64,000 nucleotides of DNA, taken from positions 1 through 64,000 of IMG/VR virus record IMGVR_UViG_3300042301_001121; one strand, written 5' to 3'. Of this stretch, positions 21,309 through 29,697 are shown one piece after another. The stretch comes from a virus. Below the pieces are notes generated by a model. It was given only the letters and a program-made list of their open reading frames with translations. It was not told where the DNA came from and made no database searches. The position numbers and the translations under genes were made by a program. Position 1 is the first letter of the stretch, and the number at the start of each line of letters is the position of its first letter.

Positions 21309-21435
21309 CTTCGCCTGACATACGATCCAGGAGCGACTGGTGCGGCCTGCAAGAAACCCTACACGTTATAACCGCTCGCTGAGCTACGATCCCTTGTACT
21401 TCGGGAACAATATTTAAAATCAAAGAACTCTAGTC
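21309..21435 (-). other. RNA-like segment with a tRNA-type 5' half
   Basis: Leftward sequence around 21392-21380 reads GGGATCGTAGCTC, a classical tRNA acceptor/D-arm start. It is followed by complementary blocks (AGCGA/TCGCT, GCGG/CCGC at about 21335-21378), but no matching T-arm or acceptor 3' strand is found. Either a decayed second tRNA or another folded RNA. Confidence 0.35.
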
Positions 21436-21524
21436 AAAAAAAGAGAGCTACTAACCTTCACTCTCTTTTCCAAAAATAATGAAAAACTCACTTTACGGAA
21501 ACAGTTAAAAACCGTAATTGAATG
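21436..21524 (-). ncRNA. Candidate small RNA
   Basis: A leftward TAACTTTG element (21535-21528) is followed by a TTACGG/CCGTAA hairpin (21493-21498, 21512-21517) and then by an 8-bp stem AAAGAGAG/CTCTCTTT (21440-21447, 21461-21468) with a T-run on its leftward side (about 21436-21440). Promoter, hairpin and terminator would give a transcript of about 85-90 nt without an ORF. No homology claimed. Confidence 0.4.
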
Positions 21525-21527
21525 AAG

Positions 21528-21535
21528 CAAAGTTA
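21528..21535 (-). promoter_or_regulatory. Leftward TAACTTTG promoter element
   Basis: Minus-strand TAACTTTG that could drive the candidate small RNA, the tRNA-like gene and the nuclease island. Confidence 0.4.
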
Positions 21536-21831
21536 TAAAACAATTTCTAACCAAAAAATATTTTAACACTTTTTTAGATTTAAAACTTAAAAGAGAAAAA
21601 AAAGAAAAACAAAGAAAAAAGTTTAATAAGAAAAAAAGAACCAAAAAAAGAATTAATCAAAAAAGAAAAACGATTATATATATTCGTATATATATTATAT
21701 ATATACTCTATACATAATCTAAAAAGAAAAAAAAGAGAAAAAAAAATAAACAAAAAATAAAATTAAATCATAATAAATTATAATTTAATCTTAATCTTTG
21801 TTTCCAAAAAATCAACTTTAAAAATTTTTTA
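21536..21831. other. Very A-rich intergenic segment
   Basis: About 300 nt of mainly A-tracts with an alternating TATATA block (about 21675-21712) and no ORF that looks coding. A half-site TTTAACACT lies at about 21562-21570. It separates the leftward island from the strong rightward promoter at 21832. Possibly a curved or melting region; nothing else seen. Confidence 0.45.
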
Positions 21832-21839
21832 TATCTTTG
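21832..21839 (+). promoter_or_regulatory. TATCTTTG promoter element with long leader
   Basis: TATCTTTG 74 nt before the ATG at 21914. Unlike other late genes it has a long leader carrying the palindrome at 21847-21861. Confidence 0.6.
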
Positions 21840-21846
21840 TCAGGAT

Positions 21847-21861
21847 TTAACACAGTGTTAA
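21847..21861. promoter_or_regulatory. TTAACAC-A-GTGTTAA palindrome
   Basis: Perfect 7-bp inverted repeat around one base, beginning 8 bp after the TATCTTTG element, so at or just after the expected transcription start. Suits an operator or a stabilising 5' hairpin. Same half-site as 9610-9648. Confidence 0.5.
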
Positions 21862-21913
21862 GTTTTATTATTAACTACACAGATAGAAATATCGGTGACT
21901 AAATTTTTTAAAA

Positions 21914-22732
21914 ATGAATTTTAATTACAAATTACCAAGGGTTCAAGAGCTTGATGGAATATCAGTTTTGAACACCCCTGTAGCTGCTGCTGACGTAGTG
22001 CTAGACAACGGAGTATTAACAATTAAAGATGAGTCTGGAGCTAATGCGATAGTTCTTAAAGCATCTGATTTGTTAGGTTTTCGTTACAATGCTTACACAG
22101 CAGGTACTGCTAACGTAAAGCAGGTGGATTTAAGTGCTGCTACTTTAGTAGCTAATAGTATTTACAGTTTGACTATTTCTGCTCCTTACGTTCAAAACTT
22201 CTTCGGAGGAGGTCAAGAGACTAAAGCGGTTTACATTCCAAGAACTTACACAGTTTCTGTGGATGGAACTCCAACTTTTCAAGAATTATTAGATGCTTTC
22301 TTAGCTAGAATTAACTCTGATCCTTTAGCTTATTTTTCAGCTGTTGATGCAGGTGCTGGTCAGTTGGTTATTACTGCTGATTCTGCTTTAGCGGGTCCAT
22401 TGTTTGTTGAGACTAGCGTACCAGGAATTACTCCTGCTATGATTACTGACTTTACTGCATGGGTTGCTCCAGTTGGAACTACTACTGAGATTTTACGTTA
22501 TATTCCTAATTCTACTATTGTTTCTGGAACTTACAACAGATACATTATCCTACACAGAAGCGTGATTCGTCACAATGCTGTATCTGGACTAGGTGTAATC
22601 AGAAATGCTACTTCTTTAGTTTACTTGAATAGCACAAATGGTGGAACTGGTGCAACAGTTACTAAATTAACTTCTGTATTGGATGGTTCTTACACTCCTG
22701 TAGCGGATTATTTAGGTTGTCCAGCTGTATAA
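21914..22732 (+). CDS. Abundant virion structural protein candidate, 272 aa
   Basis: 272-aa beta-rich, Ala/Thr/Val-rich protein without charged clusters, typical of capsid decoration or fibre proteins. It stands alone between a strong promoter with a structured leader and an intrinsic terminator, the arrangement expected for a highly expressed product. Codons favour GCT, GTT and ACT as in the capsid gene. It is not the HK97-fold capsid protein, which is at 26816. Exact role unknown; head decoration or head fibre is likely. Confidence 0.7.
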   Translation: MNFNYKLPRVQELDGISVLNTPVAAADVVLDNGVLTIKDESGANAIVLKASDLLGFRYNAYTAGTANVKQVDLSAATLVANSIYSLTISAPYVQNFFGGGQETKAVYIPRTYTVSVDGTPTFQELLDAFLARINSDPLAYFSAVDAGAGQLVITADSALAGPLFVETSVPGITPAMITDFTAWVAPVGTTTEILRYIPNSTIVSGTYNRYIILHRSVIRHNAVSGLGVIRNATSLVYLNSTNGGTGATVTKLTSVLDGSYTPVADYLGCPAV

Positions 22733-22744
22733 TTGAAAAATTAT

Positions 22745-22752
22745 TATCTTTG
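22745..22752 (+). promoter_or_regulatory. TATCTTTG element overlapping a terminator
   Basis: TATCTTTG lies 3 nt before the stem of the terminator at 22755-22784, so its transcript would start inside the hairpin. Drives the 188-aa gene and the portal. Confidence 0.5.
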
Positions 22753-22754
22753 TG

Positions 22755-22784
22755 GGGTAGGGATTAATTTCTCTACCCTTTTTT
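22755..22784 (+). terminator. Intrinsic terminator after the 272-aa virion gene
   Basis: GGGTAG (22755-22760) / CTACCC (22773-22778), 12-nt loop, followed by TTTTTT. Confidence 0.8.
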
Positions 22785-22793
22785 ATTAAATGT

Positions 22794-23360
22794 ATGGCAC
22801 AAAAAGAAGCTGAAATTATACTTTTTGGTTTAGAGTCTGGAGATGATTTAAGAATAGAATATCCAGAACTAGCTCAGATAGATGAGTTTAAAAACCTTAA
22901 AGCAAAAGAAGTAAGACTCTGCTGGTTATTAGGAAACAGAACAAGTCCTTTATACAAGTTGAGCGATAAGAGAGAGAGATTGAATAGAGCATTAGAGATT
23001 GTTTATGGAAAGAGTTATATCCAACAGAAACAATTAAAGGCTTTAGTAGATGGAGATATACCTGTAGAGATTAAAGAAGCTATAAAGAAGATGGAAGAGT
23101 TTAATCCAGAGTATAGACTTAGAGCAAAGTTGTTAAGTGAGTATATGTTTGAAACTCTTAATGAAATGGTTGTAGTAGGTTCTAATGAATTAGCTACAAT
23201 GGAAGTAGATGAGAAGAAGAAATATACTGACTTACTAGTTAAGATACATGAAGAGCTACCAGATATGGTTAAACGATTAGAGACTTCTTATGGAGTTAAG
23301 ATTAAAGATAGAAAGACGAAGAAAGAGATCCTTGTTAAAATAAATGATGTACTACGATGA
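22794..23360 (+). CDS. Hypothetical protein upstream of the portal, 188 aa
   Basis: Mainly helical, charged protein (QIDEFKNLKAKEVRLCWLL; a helix with VVVGSNELATMEVDEKKKY). Its stop overlaps the portal start by 4 nt, so the two are coupled. The position before the portal is where small terminase or head-completion factors are often found, but no DNA-binding motif is clear. Role unknown. Confidence 0.7.
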   Translation: MAQKEAEIILFGLESGDDLRIEYPELAQIDEFKNLKAKEVRLCWLLGNRTSPLYKLSDKRERLNRALEIVYGKSYIQQKQLKALVDGDIPVEIKEAIKKMEEFNPEYRLRAKLLSEYMFETLNEMVVVGSNELATMEVDEKKKYTDLLVKIHEELPDMVKRLETSYGVKIKDRKTKKEILVKINDVLR

Positions 23361-25591
23361 GTTACATGTTCAGCCAAAATAGAGTAAGACCAAATAAGCT
23401 TACCAGAGTAAAAGATAAAACATATCACAGAGACTATGCTAAGTATGTATTATCTTCAATGAGTAATTTCCTTTATAGACAATTCATAAACAAATGTATT
23501 GTTAACTGGTCTTTCTTTAGAGGTCAAGATGGCCAATGGATATTTGACGAGGATGTAGAAGCTTTCTTCTTAGATGAGTCTGGAGACATCAGAAACAGAT
23601 TGAAGTGGACCAAGAACGTTATAAAGCCAATGGTACAACAATACATTGGTAACGCTATTCGTTTAGGATTCGATGCTAAAGCTACATGTATCTCTGATTT
23701 TGTGATAAACAAAAGAGAAGAAGAGATTAAGAAATTACGTGTATTACAGAAGATAGCAGATGATTTTCCATTCTTTAAAGATATTATACAAGAGAATGCT
23801 CCTATCACAGATGATGCTGTAACGACAGAAGAGCTGTTCTACAACACTTTCGTAGAGGAATATGAACAAGACATCAACAACCTCATCGAATACATCGCTA
23901 CAGAGGTTAATATTGATGAATTAAAAGTACAGATTACTCGTAACCTTGCTATTTGTGGTTTAGGTATCTACAAAGGATATGAGCAGAATGATAACTACAT
24001 GGCTAAATCTGTTAATCCATTATTCTTTATGTGGGATATGTCAGCTACTAAGCCAGACTTATCAGATGCTGAACACATGGGAGAGTGGTATTATTTAGAT
24101 GCTTCAAGTATATACGAGACATACGAACACTTAACTCAAGAGGAGAGATTACTTATTGAGGAGTATGGTAAGAATAATCGTTCTAACATCATGCATAAGA
24201 TTGTTAATGGTATCTATATGCAGCCAGGTGGAAAGATTCCTGTATATGAAGTATATTGGAAAGATGTAGAAAGAAAAGAATATGGATGGGTAATGGATGA
24301 TTTTGGTTATCCTCAATACGTAATGATTAACGATCCAGAATCTAACTACACAGATAAAGATTTAATTGAGCCACAAACAGAGAAGCATAAAGAAGAATTA
24401 GGAAAGAAGAAAAAGCATACCATATACGTAGATGTCCTTCGTTACGCTATAATGATTCCTGCTGAGGAGTTAGGTAGTGCTGATGGAGATATTCTATTAG
24501 AGCATGGTATATTGCCTTATCAAGAAAAGAATTTATATGACCCATCTAATGTTAAAATGCCTTATAAGTGTTACACATGGGTATATGATCGTGGAGAGGT
24601 ACTTACGCCTCTTGATGATGTTATAGACCCACAAAGATTCTTAAACAGAACATTGTCTGTAGTAGAGTCTCAAATGTCAAACATGAGGGGTACAGGTACT
24701 GTTATATCTAAATCTGCTGTAGATGACAGAGATGGAGAAGCAGACGTAGTAAGAAATATTAACGCATCTAAGCCAATCTTCGTAGATACGGATAGAGTAG
24801 GTTCAGTACAGAATGCTATTAGCACTTATGGTACAAACATAGGTCAAGGTACACTACAGATGTTCCAGGCTGTTAGCGTTATCCAACAGTCTATTCAAGA
24901 TGTTACAGGAGTGAACGAGGCTATGACAGGTACTCAAGGTGGTGGAGATATGTTAGTAGGTGTAGTAGAAGCTCAAATACAAAGAGGTTCATTAGTACAA
25001 GAACCTTTCTATTGGGCCTTAACATCTATCTTAAAGCAAGCATACGAACACATGGCTACAGTAGGTAAAGCTGTTTATTATGATAATCCTCGTAAACTTG
25101 CTATGATGGTAGGAGATAAGGGCTTACAGAATATAACACTTACAGAAGGTCATTTGTTACAGGACTACAGAATATTTATCAAGCGTTCTGAATCTGCTGA
25201 GGCTGGAGTAAATGCAGGTAATCAATTACTATTTACTTTACTACAAGCTGGTTTAATAGACCAAGTAATCTTCTCTAATCTATTCAATAGAGCTAGCCCA
25301 GACATTATCGCTAGAGAGTTGAGAAATTATAACAGATTAAAAATGCAAGCTCAGAACATGGCTGTTGATGCTCAGCAAAAAGGTATTGAGCAAGGCTTAC
25401 AGCAATCTGCTAATATGCAGGATCAAATGATGCAGCAACAACAAGCAGCTCAACAGCAGCAAGTTGGACAACAACAGATGGCTCATCAGCAGGAAATGGA
25501 GAAGATAGCATTGAAAGAAGGAGCTAAAAGTGAAAGAGAAGCGGCTAAATTATCTGTAGATTTACAAGAAAAAATGCCACCTCAAGAGTAG
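23357..25591 (+). CDS. Portal protein
   Basis: 744 aa. Large portal with the usual order: N-terminal helices (MSNFLYRQFINKCIVNWSFF), a clip/stem region with WTKNVIKPMVQQYIGN, an alpha/beta wing, and a long helical C-terminal part (TGVNEAMTGTQGGGDMLVGV, then helices). It ends in a Gln-rich coiled tail (about residues 680-735). Its place between terminase and scaffold/capsid, its length and its helical pattern support the call. Forms the dodecameric DNA channel. The similarity is to portals of crAss-like phages by general pattern. Confidence 0.8.
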   Translation: MSYMFSQNRVRPNKLTRVKDKTYHRDYAKYVLSSMSNFLYRQFINKCIVNWSFFRGQDGQWIFDEDVEAFFLDESGDIRNRLKWTKNVIKPMVQQYIGNAIRLGFDAKATCISDFVINKREEEIKKLRVLQKIADDFPFFKDIIQENAPITDDAVTTEELFYNTFVEEYEQDINNLIEYIATEVNIDELKVQITRNLAICGLGIYKGYEQNDNYMAKSVNPLFFMWDMSATKPDLSDAEHMGEWYYLDASSIYETYEHLTQEERLLIEEYGKNNRSNIMHKIVNGIYMQPGGKIPVYEVYWKDVERKEYGWVMDDFGYPQYVMINDPESNYTDKDLIEPQTEKHKEELGKKKKHTIYVDVLRYAIMIPAEELGSADGDILLEHGILPYQEKNLYDPSNVKMPYKCYTWVYDRGEVLTPLDDVIDPQRFLNRTLSVVESQMSNMRGTGTVISKSAVDDRDGEADVVRNINASKPIFVDTDRVGSVQNAISTYGTNIGQGTLQMFQAVSVIQQSIQDVTGVNEAMTGTQGGGDMLVGVVEAQIQRGSLVQEPFYWALTSILKQAYEHMATVGKAVYYDNPRKLAMMVGDKGLQNITLTEGHLLQDYRIFIKRSESAEAGVNAGNQLLFTLLQAGLIDQVIFSNLFNRASPDIIARELRNYNRLKMQAQNMAVDAQQKGIEQGLQQSANMQDQMMQQQQAAQQQQVGQQQMAHQQEMEKIALKEGAKSEREAAKLSVDLQEKMPPQE

Positions 25592-25608
25592 TATATTAAA
25601 AAATATGT

Positions 25609-25616
25609 TAAATTTG
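25609..25616 (+). promoter_or_regulatory. TGTTAAATTTG promoter element
   Basis: TAAATTTG preceded by TGT in an A-rich tract, 17 nt before the ATG at 25634. The extended form TGTTAAATTTG recurs at 36217 and 49416. Confidence 0.6.
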
Positions 25617-25633
25617 AAGCAAAATAAATACGT

Positions 25634-26785
25634 ATGATTGACAATTCGGAAGGATTTGTTGATGATGGACAAGCCACAGGGGGTGAAATCACCCCTGAGA
25701 TGGAGGATCAGATTCGGCAAATTGAGGCATTAGCGAGCATGGATGACGCTTTTGCAAACTCGCAAGAGTACAAAGACTTGATGGCTGCTACCAGAGGTAC
25801 AAACAGTCAGTCAAGCGAGGCAGACGAGGATGATGATGAGGACTACGAGGATGAAGATGATGATAGTGAAGATGAGGATGATGACATCTTTGGAATCACT
25901 AAGCAGACTAAAGTAGAGAAGGAAGTACAATTAACTTTCGAGCCTACTAGAGATATGCAGAAGTTCATTGAATCTAAGTATGGTGTAAAGGATGTAGCTA
26001 AATTCTTTTCTTCAGCTGATACGTGGAGAAACCAGGCTCAAGAGTCTAGTGAATTGAAGCGTGAACTTGACTTATTGACTGCTGACTTACAAGCAATGCC
26101 ACCAGAAATCAGACAAGCTGTTAGTATGTGGGCGAATGGGGATGATTATACTAGAGCATTTAATCAAACTCAAAGACTGGACTTCTCAAGCGACTTTACT
26201 CGCCAAGACCCTGAGAACCTTGTTCAGCATTATTTAAGCGAACAGTATGATGAATTACTCGAAAAGTTGGAAGATGGGAAGATTGACGAGGAGGATTTTG
26301 ATGATCGCATAAAGTTGTTAGCAGGCTCAACTAAACGAATGTTCAATACGGACAAACAAGCGTTAGATGAAGAGCGTGAGCAATTCACTCAACGTCAGAA
26401 GAACGAGTTTCAGATGATGAAAAAGAGTGCTTTGCTTTCCGTAGAAAATCTAAGTAAGGCTTACCCTAACTTCAGTAAGACCGAAATCGCAAAGATTAGG
26501 AATGTCTTGGTTGAGGGGAAGATTGATAATTTGTTTACAAAGGCAGATGGTTCGTACAATGAAGATGCAGCAGAGTTAGTTGCATACGCTGTGTACGGAA
26601 AGAAGATGCTGGAGTCGGTTAAGAAAATGGCTGAGCGTAAAGGCGAAAGTAAGGCTAATCAACGAATAGTTGATACTAGTGCTAAGCAGATTAGAAAGCA
26701 GAAAGTTGCAGGTGAGAACCAAGGCTTTAATGCTAAAGAAGTACAGCACTTGTCATCAATGTTCAAAAATGACCCTTACGCTTAA
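25634..26785 (+). CDS. Scaffolding-like protein
   Basis: 383 aa, acidic, with an Asp/Glu run at about residues 61-84. Long charged helices follow (FDDRIKLLAGSTKRMF, EEREQFTQRQKNEFQMMKK) and a basic C-terminus (QIRKQKVAGENQGF). Acidic, helical, placed between portal and major capsid gene: the classical features of a phage scaffolding protein, whose basic C-terminus binds the capsid protein. No protease domain seen. Confidence 0.7.
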   Translation: MIDNSEGFVDDGQATGGEITPEMEDQIRQIEALASMDDAFANSQEYKDLMAATRGTNSQSSEADEDDDEDYEDEDDDSEDEDDDIFGITKQTKVEKEVQLTFEPTRDMQKFIESKYGVKDVAKFFSSADTWRNQAQESSELKRELDLLTADLQAMPPEIRQAVSMWANGDDYTRAFNQTQRLDFSSDFTRQDPENLVQHYLSEQYDELLEKLEDGKIDEEDFDDRIKLLAGSTKRMFNTDKQALDEEREQFTQRQKNEFQMMKKSALLSVENLSKAYPNFSKTEIAKIRNVLVEGKIDNLFTKADGSYNEDAAELVAYAVYGKKMLESVKKMAERKGESKANQRIVDTSAKQIRKQKVAGENQGFNAKEVQHLSSMFKNDPYA

Positions 26786-26815
26786 TATTTTGTAAAACCG
26801 TTTAATAATTAAATT

Positions 26816-28054
26816 ATGTCTTTGTACAACGAAACAAGCGCAAAGTTCGCAAACCAGAATTACAACTCCGTTGGGTCTGAGTATGCTAACTTGTATGGAC
26901 ACGACATCTCATTGTTGGTTCAGAAATTAACAAACAGAGCTATCTTTGATGCAGCTCCACAACAGTTCATGGATTTGAAATTGATGAACATGGTTCCTGC
27001 TGAGACTGTGAACTCTGATGAATTTTTCTTCCAAGAAATGGGCTACCAACGTGAGCCACTTCAAGTAACAGCTGTATCAGCTACAGTATCTTATCCTACT
27101 ACGCAAACTATCAATGTTGCTTCTGTAGATAACATCTCTACTAACACAATTATCTCTTATCCTAACGGACAAAAAGGTAGTGTTGTAGCTGTAGATACAT
27201 CTTTATTAACTATTACAGTTTCTCCTTACAATGGTGATACTTTACCAGCTGTAGCTATTGGTGATGTATTGGCTAACGTATCTACTGTAGACCATGATGG
27301 TTCTGAGGGATTTGCTCAGTATTTTCGTGCTTCTACAATTGAGCGAGTAAACTACGTTCAGTTGTTTAACAAAGCTATCCGTTACTCTGAAGTTGAATTA
27401 CACAAGTTGAAAAACATGGGTACTACTGCTAACTTCCTAGAGATGGAAAGAAATGCAATGTTTAACCAACACAGAATTGACATCTCCAATGCACTTTGGG
27501 TAGGTCAAAAAGGTGAGGTTGTAACTGCTAATGGTACTCCTGCTAAAACAACTGGTGGTGTTTACACTTCTATGGTTGAGGCTGGTTCTCCAAATGCTGT
27601 TGCTACTGCTGCTACTTTGGTAGATGCTTTTGAAGATATGGTTCTTTCTTCTGAATTTGGTGATTATGGACAAGCTCGTATGGCTTACATGACTCCACGT
27701 ATTCACAGATTGTTATCATTAGCTTATAAAGAGCAATTAACTCGTTATGCTCCTAATGATGAGATCGCATTGTTGAACTTGAAAGAAATCAACCTTGGTT
27801 CTTCTCGTATCGTTCTTGTACCTTACAAGAGATTTGAGGATGCTGCTTCTTATCCTGGTTCTTTTGCTAACAAAATTGTTATCCTTGATATGAAAAATAT
27901 TAAGAGAGTACAACTTTGGGGTGAGCGTTCTGGAGATACATTGAAGTTAGAGGATGGAGTTCCTAAGCGTTACGGAGATGTGTGGGTAGATTGTAACATG
28001 GGTGTTAAATTTAACAACCCTCTTGCATGTGCTTACCTTGATGTAACACTTTAA
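26816..28054 (+). CDS. Major capsid protein (HK97-fold)
   Basis: 412 aa. N-terminal segment with SEYANLYGHDISLLVQKLTN, then KLMNMVPAETVNSDEFFFQE, consistent with the HK97-fold N-arm/E-loop region of capsid proteins from crAss-like and related Bacteroidetes phages. The C-terminal half has ARMAYMTPRIHRLL and the final beta strands (GDVWVDCNMGVKFNN). It follows the scaffold and is ended by a very strong terminator. Codon use is biased to GCT, GTT and ACT as in other abundant virion genes. Confidence 0.85.
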   Translation: MSLYNETSAKFANQNYNSVGSEYANLYGHDISLLVQKLTNRAIFDAAPQQFMDLKLMNMVPAETVNSDEFFFQEMGYQREPLQVTAVSATVSYPTTQTINVASVDNISTNTIISYPNGQKGSVVAVDTSLLTITVSPYNGDTLPAVAIGDVLANVSTVDHDGSEGFAQYFRASTIERVNYVQLFNKAIRYSEVELHKLKNMGTTANFLEMERNAMFNQHRIDISNALWVGQKGEVVTANGTPAKTTGGVYTSMVEAGSPNAVATAATLVDAFEDMVLSSEFGDYGQARMAYMTPRIHRLLSLAYKEQLTRYAPNDEIALLNLKEINLGSSRIVLVPYKRFEDAASYPGSFANKIVILDMKNIKRVQLWGERSGDTLKLEDGVPKRYGDVWVDCNMGVKFNNPLACAYLDVTL

Positions 28055-28064
28055 TATATGATTA

Positions 28065-28091
28065 GGGGGAGTAAATCTCCCCCTTTTTTTT
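28065..28091 (+). terminator. Intrinsic terminator after the capsid gene
   Basis: GGGGGAG (28065-28071) / CTCCCCC (28077-28083), 5-nt loop, followed by eight T. One of the strongest terminators in the window. Confidence 0.9.
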
Positions 28092-28111
28092 CTTATTTTA
28101 AAATTATTATT

Positions 28112-28936
28112 ATGCCGATTAAAAAGAAAGAAGAGGTGTCGCCTAAAGTTGAAGAATCAATATTCCAGGCAACATCCAAAGAGGAGCAAAACGATGCTCC
28201 AGTAGAATTTGAAGTAGAGTTGTTTGATGATAACAACGAAGTAAAAGAAGAGAAAGAACCTAGTTTTTCTTTATCTGCTGTTCAAAAGATGATGAAAGAT
28301 GCTGAGGAGCGTATGATGAGTATGTTTAATTCTCAGATTTCTAAATTAAAATTGAATAAAGATAAAGAAGAGTTAGATGAAGATTTAGAGTACGTTCAGT
28401 ATTTACAGGATGATTGGTTAGAGAATCCTATAGTATTCTTTGCTTTTTCTTATCAGTTCTCTATTCATGGAGACATGAGAAGAGGTATTGAAATGATACC
28501 ACCGCAAGGAGCTATTAGATTCAAGCCTGTAATTAGAACAAAGAGAAAGAGAGGTAAAGAGACACAAGTAATATCTGTATCTTCTGTAGTGGTTCATTCT
28601 AAGGAAGTAGTAGATTACTTACGTAATCATACTCAGTATGGAATACTTTTCTTTGAGAACGTTGAATCAGCAATGAATGTAGATGCTACATGGGCGCAGA
28701 AAATGGTAGAGGCACAAACTGCTATTTCTCGTTTATCTGATATACAAGTTATATCAAGATCACAGCAAGAAGGAATCCCTGTATCTCAGAGTCCTGAGAA
28801 TATGAGACGACAACTTGTTGAGAAGATGGCTAAGCGTTCTATTGAACAACACGAAAGGATGTTGTACGGAAGTATTCAGAAATCTCTTGTAGATAAGGGT
28901 ACAGGAAGAAGTATAATTGAAAAAACTATAGCTTAA
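28112..28936 (+). CDS. Putative head-associated protein, 274 aa
   Basis: An in-frame ATG at 28058 would place the terminator hairpin inside the gene, so the ATG at 28112 (MPIKKKEEVSPK) is chosen. The N-terminal ~85 residues are charged and probably disordered. The middle is alpha/beta (DWLENPIVFFAFSYQFSIHG, VVVHSKEVVDYLRNH), and the C-terminus is helical and basic. It lies between the capsid and connector genes, like head-to-tail accessory proteins. Not recognised further. Confidence 0.7.
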   Translation: MPIKKKEEVSPKVEESIFQATSKEEQNDAPVEFEVELFDDNNEVKEEKEPSFSLSAVQKMMKDAEERMMSMFNSQISKLKLNKDKEELDEDLEYVQYLQDDWLENPIVFFAFSYQFSIHGDMRRGIEMIPPQGAIRFKPVIRTKRKRGKETQVISVSSVVVHSKEVVDYLRNHTQYGILFFENVESAMNVDATWAQKMVEAQTAISRLSDIQVISRSQQEGIPVSQSPENMRRQLVEKMAKRSIEQHERMLYGSIQKSLVDKGTGRSIIEKTIA

Positions 28937-28937
28937 A

Positions 28938-29696
28938 ATGTTTACAGCGTTAGAATTAAGAAACCAGTTAAGATTTGCATTAGATGCGGAGAACTCAGAT
29001 CATTATAGAGATGATATGGATATTATCCCTGCTATAAATGCAGCTGTGAAGTGGCTAACTTCGGTGGTTAATTCTGCGTATGGTCAAGACAAAATAGGCG
29101 AGGAATTTTTTAGAGAATTATCAACCTCTGGGGTGTTTCTAACAAGTGACACCTCAAGGGTTTCTCTAGAGATATTTCCTTCTGAAGTATGGTCAATATT
29201 GGCTGTATATCCTAAACCAATTACAAGGAATATAACAGGTGTTCCTGCTCCTGCTACTCCAGATGCTACGAGAAGTTATTTCTTAAATAATAAGCTACAT
29301 ATATCAGCTGAGACTTCTTGTAAGCGATTAAACTTAGAAGAATGGGCTACCAACTATGGTAATCCATTTGAAGCAGGTTATCAAGGAGACCAGATATGTG
29401 ATGACTTAAAGTTATACGCTTATTTGACTCCAATCAATTATCAGCAAACAACTTCTGGATTTAGAACTCAAGAGCTAGAGATTAGACCTTCAGTAAGTAA
29501 TAAAGAAGTAACTATATTCTGGGCTAAGAAACCAGACCAAATTGTAACACTAGCAGATCAGATTAATTTTCCTCATAGTGTGTTCCAATTACTATTCGAC
29601 AAAGCATTGAACTACATTGCTTACAAACAAGGAGACCAGACTAACTTATATGGAGTTACAGCTCAAGATATTAATCAATTATTAAACGTGTTGTAA
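28938..29696 (+). CDS. Putative head-tail connector (ring) protein
   Basis: 252 aa with a helical N-terminus (MFTALELRNQLRFALDA, DIIPAINAAVKWLTSVVN) followed by beta-rich sequence and a closing helix (FPHSVFQLLFDKALNYIAYK). The 'ends helical, centre beta' layout and the position right after the head genes match the tail-tubular/adaptor proteins of podoviruses and the ring proteins of crAss-like virions. The assignment is by layout and context. Confidence 0.6.
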   Translation: MFTALELRNQLRFALDAENSDHYRDDMDIIPAINAAVKWLTSVVNSAYGQDKIGEEFFRELSTSGVFLTSDTSRVSLEIFPSEVWSILAVYPKPITRNITGVPAPATPDATRSYFLNNKLHISAETSCKRLNLEEWATNYGNPFEAGYQGDQICDDLKLYAYLTPINYQQTTSGFRTQELEIRPSVSNKEVTIFWAKKPDQIVTLADQINFPHSVFQLLFDKALNYIAYKQGDQTNLYGVTAQDINQLLNVL

Positions 29697-29697
29697 T

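Noticed and set aside
21420-21644. Minus-strand 74-aa ORF upstream of the tRNA-like gene
   Set aside because: Phe/Leu/Ser-rich translation of an A-tract region, overlapping the hairpin/terminator structures; no coding character.
28058-28111. Upstream ATG giving an 18-residue extension of the 28112-28936 protein
   Set aside because: It would place the strong capsid-gene terminator inside the coding sequence; the ATG at 28112 has the usual A/T-rich leader and a normal polar start.
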